From Acidobacteriota bacterium (GTDB lineage Bacteria; Acidobacteriota; Thermoanaerobaculia; Multivoradales; Multivoraceae): 64,000 nt of DNA. Each line of letters starts with the position of its first letter. Position 1 is the first letter of the stretch. The translations under genes were made by a program, and so were the position numbers. Positions 60,555-64,000 of the stretch are shown piece by piece. Below the pieces are notes generated by a model. That model saw nothing but the letters and a program-made list of their open reading frames with translations, ran no database searches and was not told where the DNA came from. The stretch spans positions 62,001 through 126,000 of the forward strand of contig QQVD01000037.1 of NCBI GenBank assembly GCA_003388555.1, written 5' to 3'.

Positions 60555-63500
60555 ATGAAATCGGCCATCTCACGCATCGGCCTGGTGCTGGTCGCCAGTC
60601 TGATCCTCGCGCTGCTGCCGGGCAGCGCCCTCGGTCAGACGTCCGGCACCATCCAGGGCACGATCACCGGCGCCAACGGTGAGTCGCTGCCCGGCGTCAC
60701 CGTCGTGGTGCGCAACGCCGCCACCGGTGCCGAGCGCACCGTGGTCACCGACGCCCAGGGTGTCTACCGCGCCAGGACGCTGCCGCCCGGCGACTACACC
60801 GTGACCGCGTCGCTCGAGGGCATGCAGACGGTGCGGCAGGAAGACGTCGATCTCTCGCTCGGCGCGGTGCTCGACGTCGACGTGCAGCTGCAGGTGGAGT
60901 CGACCGACGAGGTGATCACCGTCACCTCCGAGGCGCCGCTGATCGAGGTCAGCCGCTCGAGCGCCGCCTCCTACGTCAACGAGCAGGCGATCGAGACGCT
61001 GCCGATCGTCGGCCGCGACTTCAAGGACTTCGCGCTGCTCACCCCGACCGTGCAGACCGACCCGGTGCGCGGCTTCGTCACCGTCGGCGGCCAGCGTGGC
61101 ATCTACACCGGACTGAACATCGACGGCGCCAACCAGAAGTCGACCTTCTTCGGCTACGGCACCGGCGGTGAGGCGACCGAGAACGACGGCCTGGTGATCG
61201 CCCAGGACTCGGTGCGCGAGTTCCAGGTCGTCACCAACGAGTTCTCACCCGAGTTCGGCCGCTCCGGTGGCGCCCAGATCAACGTCATCACCCAGTCGGG
61301 CACCAACGATCTGCGCGGCACGGCGTTCTACCAGTTCCAGAACGAGTCGATGACCGAGGACATCCCCTCCTCGCCGCTCGACGACTTCCGCGGCATCGAC
61401 GGCTCGCGCGAGGTGACCGAGTTCGACCGCGACAACTACGGCGTGTCGATCGGCGGCCCGATCATCCAGGACCGCACCCACTACTTCTTCACCTTCGACC
61501 AGTCGACCCGCCAGGAGCCGTTCACCGAGCGGATCAGAACCCGCACCAACTGGAGCGGCTGCGGCGCTCCTGGATCGCTGAACTGCCTGTCGGTCTACGA
61601 CGCCATCCTGCAGCGCGCCCAGAGCAATCCGGCGTTCGCCGACCTGCTGATCGGGTTCGATCGCCAGCCGGACGGCTCGGCGATCGGCTTCTTCGACCGT
61701 GAGGTCGACAACCTGATCCTGTTCGGCAAGATCGACCACCAGATCAACGACGCCAACACCATCAGCGGCCGTCTCAACATCACCGACTTCGAGCGCACCT
61801 CCAGCTACCTCGACGAGGAGTCGCTGAAGACCGAGGAGACCGACTCGATCAACATCGGCCTGGTGTCGATCATCGGCGACCGCGGCGTCAACGAGTTCCG
61901 CATCAACCGGATCACTGACGACCTGAACCGCGCCTCGCAGCGCGTCGGCACCCCGATCGAGGCCCAGATCCGCTTCCGCTTCGGCGACTTCGACAGCGTC
62001 GGCAAGTTCGACTTCCTGCCGATCATCGCCGAGGAGGAGCAGCTGCAGATCAAGAACGACTTCTCGTACCTGTTCGGGGAGCACGACACCAAGTTCGGCA
62101 TCGACTACGACCAGTCGGACCTGGCGCAGATCTTCGCCGGCTCGAAGGACGGTCGCTACGACTACGGCTCGATCGTCGACTTCCTCAACAACAACTCCCG
62201 CGGCGCTCGCATCTACTTCGGTGACGTCACCTTCCCGAACTACGACGAGACGCAGGAGAGCTACGCGATCTACGCCCAGGACAGCTGGAAGCGGGGCGAC
62301 CTGACGATCAACTACGGCCTGCGCTACGAGGCCGAGATCAACCCCGACAACCTGACCCACATCTTCCCCGAGGGTCGCGACATCCCGGACGACGACGACA
62401 ACATCGCGCCGCGGGTGGGTTTCGCCTGGTCGCCCAACGGCATCGACGTGCTGCGCGGCGGCGTCGGCCTCTTCTTCGGCCGCACTCCGACCCTGCTGTT
62501 CGCCAGCCAGATCCAGGAGAACGGGTTGTTCCCGAACTTCGGGCGCGTCTTCGTCCGCCCCGGCGATCCCGGTTTCGTGCAGCTCGGCAATCCGATCCCG
62601 AACGAGAACCCGCCGATGAACACCATCCCGTCGACCTCGTACGTCGACCCGAGCTACGAGCTGCCGGAGACCTGGCGCCTCAACCTCGGCTACGACCGTG
62701 AGCTCGGTCAGGGCTGGCTGGTCGGCGCTGACTTCGTCTACGCCGATGGCTCGAACCTGCAGCGCAACACCGACCTCAACCGGACGGTCGCGACGCGCGA
62801 TCAGTTCGGCCGCCCGGTCTACTCGAGCACCCGTCCCAACCCGAACCTCGACACGATCTTCGTGCGGCTCTCGAACGGCGAGTCGGAGTACACGGCGCTG
62901 ACCCTCAAGGGCAACAAGCGCTTCAACGGGCTCTACTCGGTGAACGCGCACTACACCTGGTCGAAGGACGAGGACAGCGACTCGAACGAGCGGTCGGCGA
63001 CCTCGGTCACCGTCACCGACGACGCCAACCCGGGCTTCGACTTCGGTCTCTCGGACCGCGACGTCGAGCACCGGTTCCTGGTGCACGGTCTCGTGCAGCT
63101 GCCGCTGGGCTTCCAGATCTCCGGCATCTACGAGTTCCGCTCCGGCTCGGTGTACACCGCGCTCGACGCCAACGACACCTTCTCGAACTACCCGGCCTTC
63201 AACGGCCCGGCGGTCCGTGCGGTGGTCGGCGGCCAGCTCGCCGAGCGCAACGGCGAGCGCAACGAGGACGTCTCGAAGATCGACCTGCGGCTGACCAAGA
63301 AGTTCACCTTCCTGGAGCGCTACGAGTTCGATCTCTACGCCGAGGTGTTCAACCTGCTCGACGAGCACGCCTTCAACGTCGGTGGCTCGCAGTCCGAGCC
63401 GCTGCTCGGCGACGGCAGCCCGAACCCCGAGTTCGGCATCGGCTCGGGCCTGGCCAACGTGCAGCGCAACTGGCAGTTCGGAGCGCGCTTCTCGTTCTGA
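60555..63500 (+). CDS. TonB-dependent receptor with carboxypeptidase-regulatory-like N-terminal domain
   Basis: A 981-residue outer-membrane protein. Signal peptide: LVLVASLILALLPGSALG. Residues ~30-115 form the CarboxypepD_reg domain (TIQGTITGANGESLPGVTVV, GVYRARTLPPGDYTVTASL). EVITVTSEAPLIEVS leads into the plug, with LPIVGRDFKDFALLTP, NIDGANQKSTFFGYGTGG and EFSPEFGRSGGAQINVITQSG. The rest is a barrel of alternating aromatic strands, ending in NWQFGARFSF with a terminal Phe as required by the Bam machinery. ATG 60555 has AGGAGGTAA upstream. This type is highly abundant in Acidobacteriota and probably imports glycans, peptides or other large nutrients; the substrate is unknown. The gene is monocistronic, with its own promoter and terminator. 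Confidence 0.93.
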   Translation: MKSAISRIGLVLVASLILALLPGSALGQTSGTIQGTITGANGESLPGVTVVVRNAATGAERTVVTDAQGVYRARTLPPGDYTVTASLEGMQTVRQEDVDLSLGAVLDVDVQLQVESTDEVITVTSEAPLIEVSRSSAASYVNEQAIETLPIVGRDFKDFALLTPTVQTDPVRGFVTVGGQRGIYTGLNIDGANQKSTFFGYGTGGEATENDGLVIAQDSVREFQVVTNEFSPEFGRSGGAQINVITQSGTNDLRGTAFYQFQNESMTEDIPSSPLDDFRGIDGSREVTEFDRDNYGVSIGGPIIQDRTHYFFTFDQSTRQEPFTERIRTRTNWSGCGAPGSLNCLSVYDAILQRAQSNPAFADLLIGFDRQPDGSAIGFFDREVDNLILFGKIDHQINDANTISGRLNITDFERTSSYLDEESLKTEETDSINIGLVSIIGDRGVNEFRINRITDDLNRASQRVGTPIEAQIRFRFGDFDSVGKFDFLPIIAEEEQLQIKNDFSYLFGEHDTKFGIDYDQSDLAQIFAGSKDGRYDYGSIVDFLNNNSRGARIYFGDVTFPNYDETQESYAIYAQDSWKRGDLTINYGLRYEAEINPDNLTHIFPEGRDIPDDDDNIAPRVGFAWSPNGIDVLRGGVGLFFGRTPTLLFASQIQENGLFPNFGRVFVRPGDPGFVQLGNPIPNENPPMNTIPSTSYVDPSYELPETWRLNLGYDRELGQGWLVGADFVYADGSNLQRNTDLNRTVATRDQFGRPVYSSTRPNPNLDTIFVRLSNGESEYTALTLKGNKRFNGLYSVNAHYTWSKDEDSDSNERSATSVTVTDDANPGFDFGLSDRDVEHRFLVHGLVQLPLGFQISGIYEFRSGSVYTALDANDTFSNYPAFNGPAVRAVVGGQLAERNGERNEDVSKIDLRLTKKFTFLERYEFDLYAEVFNLLDEHAFNVGGSQSEPLLGDGSPNPEFGIGSGLANVQRNWQFGARFSF

Positions 63501-63544
63501 TCGGAAAACTGATCGGAAAACTGATCGGAAAGCCGATCGGAGAA
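63497..63544 (+). repeat. 12-bp tandem array at the receptor stop codon
   Basis: CTGATCGGAAAA occurs at 63497-63508 and 63509-63520, then with one change at 63521-63532 and more changes at 63533-63544. The TGA stop of the receptor gene is within the first unit. Confidence 0.85.
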
Positions 63545-63611
63545 CGCGCGACGAGCTGATCGCGGAGGATGCGGGTCGCCGAGCGTACCCGCGTCCGCCG
63601 CGAGACCTGTC

Positions 63612-63654
63612 GGCCCTCCTTCCCTTCTGCGGGAGGAGGGCCTTCTTCGTCTCT
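63612..63654 (+). terminator. Rho-independent terminator of the receptor gene
   Basis: GGCCCTCCTTCCC (63612-63624), a 6-base loop, and GGGAGGAGGGCC (63631-63642) form a 12-13-bp stem with one bulge. The T-rich TTCTTCGTCTCT follows. It lies 112 bases after the receptor stop. Further on, CCGGTCA-C-TGACCGG (63722-63736) is a shorter palindrome, 83 bases beyond the stop of the minus-strand gene, and may end that transcript. Confidence 0.75.
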
Positions 63655-63818
63655 GGGCGAAGTCACGAGGGGCAGCGCTCGACGGTGTCGGTGCCCGCGC
63701 CTCGGCCGGTCGGCGCGTGAACCGGTCACTGACCGGACTGCAGCCCGCCCGGCCGGGACACGGCCAACACGCCCGCGCCAGGCCGATCGAGTGCGCCTGC
63801 GCCCGATCCCGCGCTGGT

Positions 63819-64000
63819 TCAGCGGCGGCGCGGGGCGAACGGCAGGGTCGCGATCTCGCTCTTGCCCTGGGAGACCGTGTGCAGCCGCCCCGGACGCAGA
63901 CCGGCGTGCCGTGAGGTGGATCCGTCGGGCCAGGTGACCTGCAGCGCCACCGGCTCGGCGTCGCCGAGACCGAAGACCAGGTCGTCGGGCATCTGCGACA
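63819..64000 (-). CDS. C-terminal end of an ASPIC/UnbV domain protein, partial
   Basis: The last 60 codons of a gene that enters from the right edge; the stop is at 63821-63819. The visible chain contains QMPDDLVFGLGDAEPVALQ, VTWPDGSTSRHAGLRPGR and HTVSQGKSEI. The pattern L-x-FGLG-x-A-x-x-V-x-x-x-x-V-x-WPDGS is the signature of the ASPIC/UnbV domain, which usually closes secreted FG-GAP/VCBS-repeat proteins of 500-700 or more residues. No other part is in the window. Convergent with the TonB receptor gene. Confidence 0.75.
   Translation of the reverse strand, partial: SQMPDDLVFGLGDAEPVALQVTWPDGSTSRHAGLRPGRLHTVSQGKSEIATLPFAPRRR

Noticed and set aside
63717-63914. Plus-strand open frames after the receptor terminator.
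   Set aside because: They run opposite the ASPIC/UnbV end and have no recognisable features.

Overview
This is a 64-kb, very GC-rich bacterial window with tightly packed genes. It most resembles Acidobacteriota, perhaps a Thermoanaerobaculia-like lineage. The phylum call rests on a TonB-dependent receptor with an N-terminal carboxypeptidase-regulatory domain, the DUF1800/DUF1501 pair, PD40 (TolB-like) plus M28 peptidase genes, an ASPIC/UnbV protein end, an Ser/Thr kinase, a Calx-beta surface protein and a menaquinone operon. The class is only a guess. I see no rRNA, tRNA, CRISPR array, transposase or phage gene, so this reads as chromosomal backbone with a few accessory patches.

Layout. 1-2.4 kb: two PH-domain membrane proteins and an Fpg/MutM-type DNA glycosylase. 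2.6-6.3 kb: secreted DUF1800 and DUF1501 proteins; the second is followed by an in-frame tail behind a stop codon and by a block of tandem and palindromic repeats. 6.3-10.5 kb: TatD-type hydrolase, a PabB-PabC fusion for p-aminobenzoate and an exported M20 amidohydrolase. 10.7-12.7 kb (minus): an acetyl-CoA synthetase-like ligase. 12.8-21.2 kb: a nucleotide-transporter-like protein with HEAT repeats, a stand-alone cyclic-nucleotide-binding domain, an exported phosphatase fused to a kinase-like domain, and a HerA-type ATPase. 21.6-23.5 kb: two convergent exported proteins of unknown function.

23.8-33.5 kb is a single operon for menaquinone: a GbsR/MarR-type regulator, a polyprenyl diphosphate synthase, menG, menF, menD, menH, menA and menE. 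Most neighbours overlap by four bases. menB and menC are not here and must lie elsewhere if the pathway is complete. 33.5-54.6 kb is almost all minus strand: an ApaH-like phosphatase coupled to a large Calx-beta protein, an exported repeat protein and a membrane Ser/Thr kinase, a TolB-like/M28 peptidase pair, a four-gene cassette (PaaK-like ligase, two glycosyltransferases, a D-threonine-aldolase-like PLP enzyme), and a small zincin next to an M14 carboxypeptidase. 55-60 kb: a GldF/GldG-type ABC system with a DUF4340 protein. 60.5-64 kb: a TonB-dependent receptor with its own promoter and terminator, then the C-terminal end of an ASPIC/UnbV protein running in from the right edge.

The most unusual items are the secreted phosphatase-kinase fusion coupled to a cyclic-nucleotide-binding protein, the likely nonsense codon in the DUF1501 gene with tandem copies of its 3' end behind it, the 9-bp in-frame repeat arrays at gene junctions, the perfect 18-bp inverted repeat inside menG, the inverted repeat overlapping the -35 of the menaquinone operon, and a recurring TAGACT hexamer in front of six genes that looks like a local -10 element.
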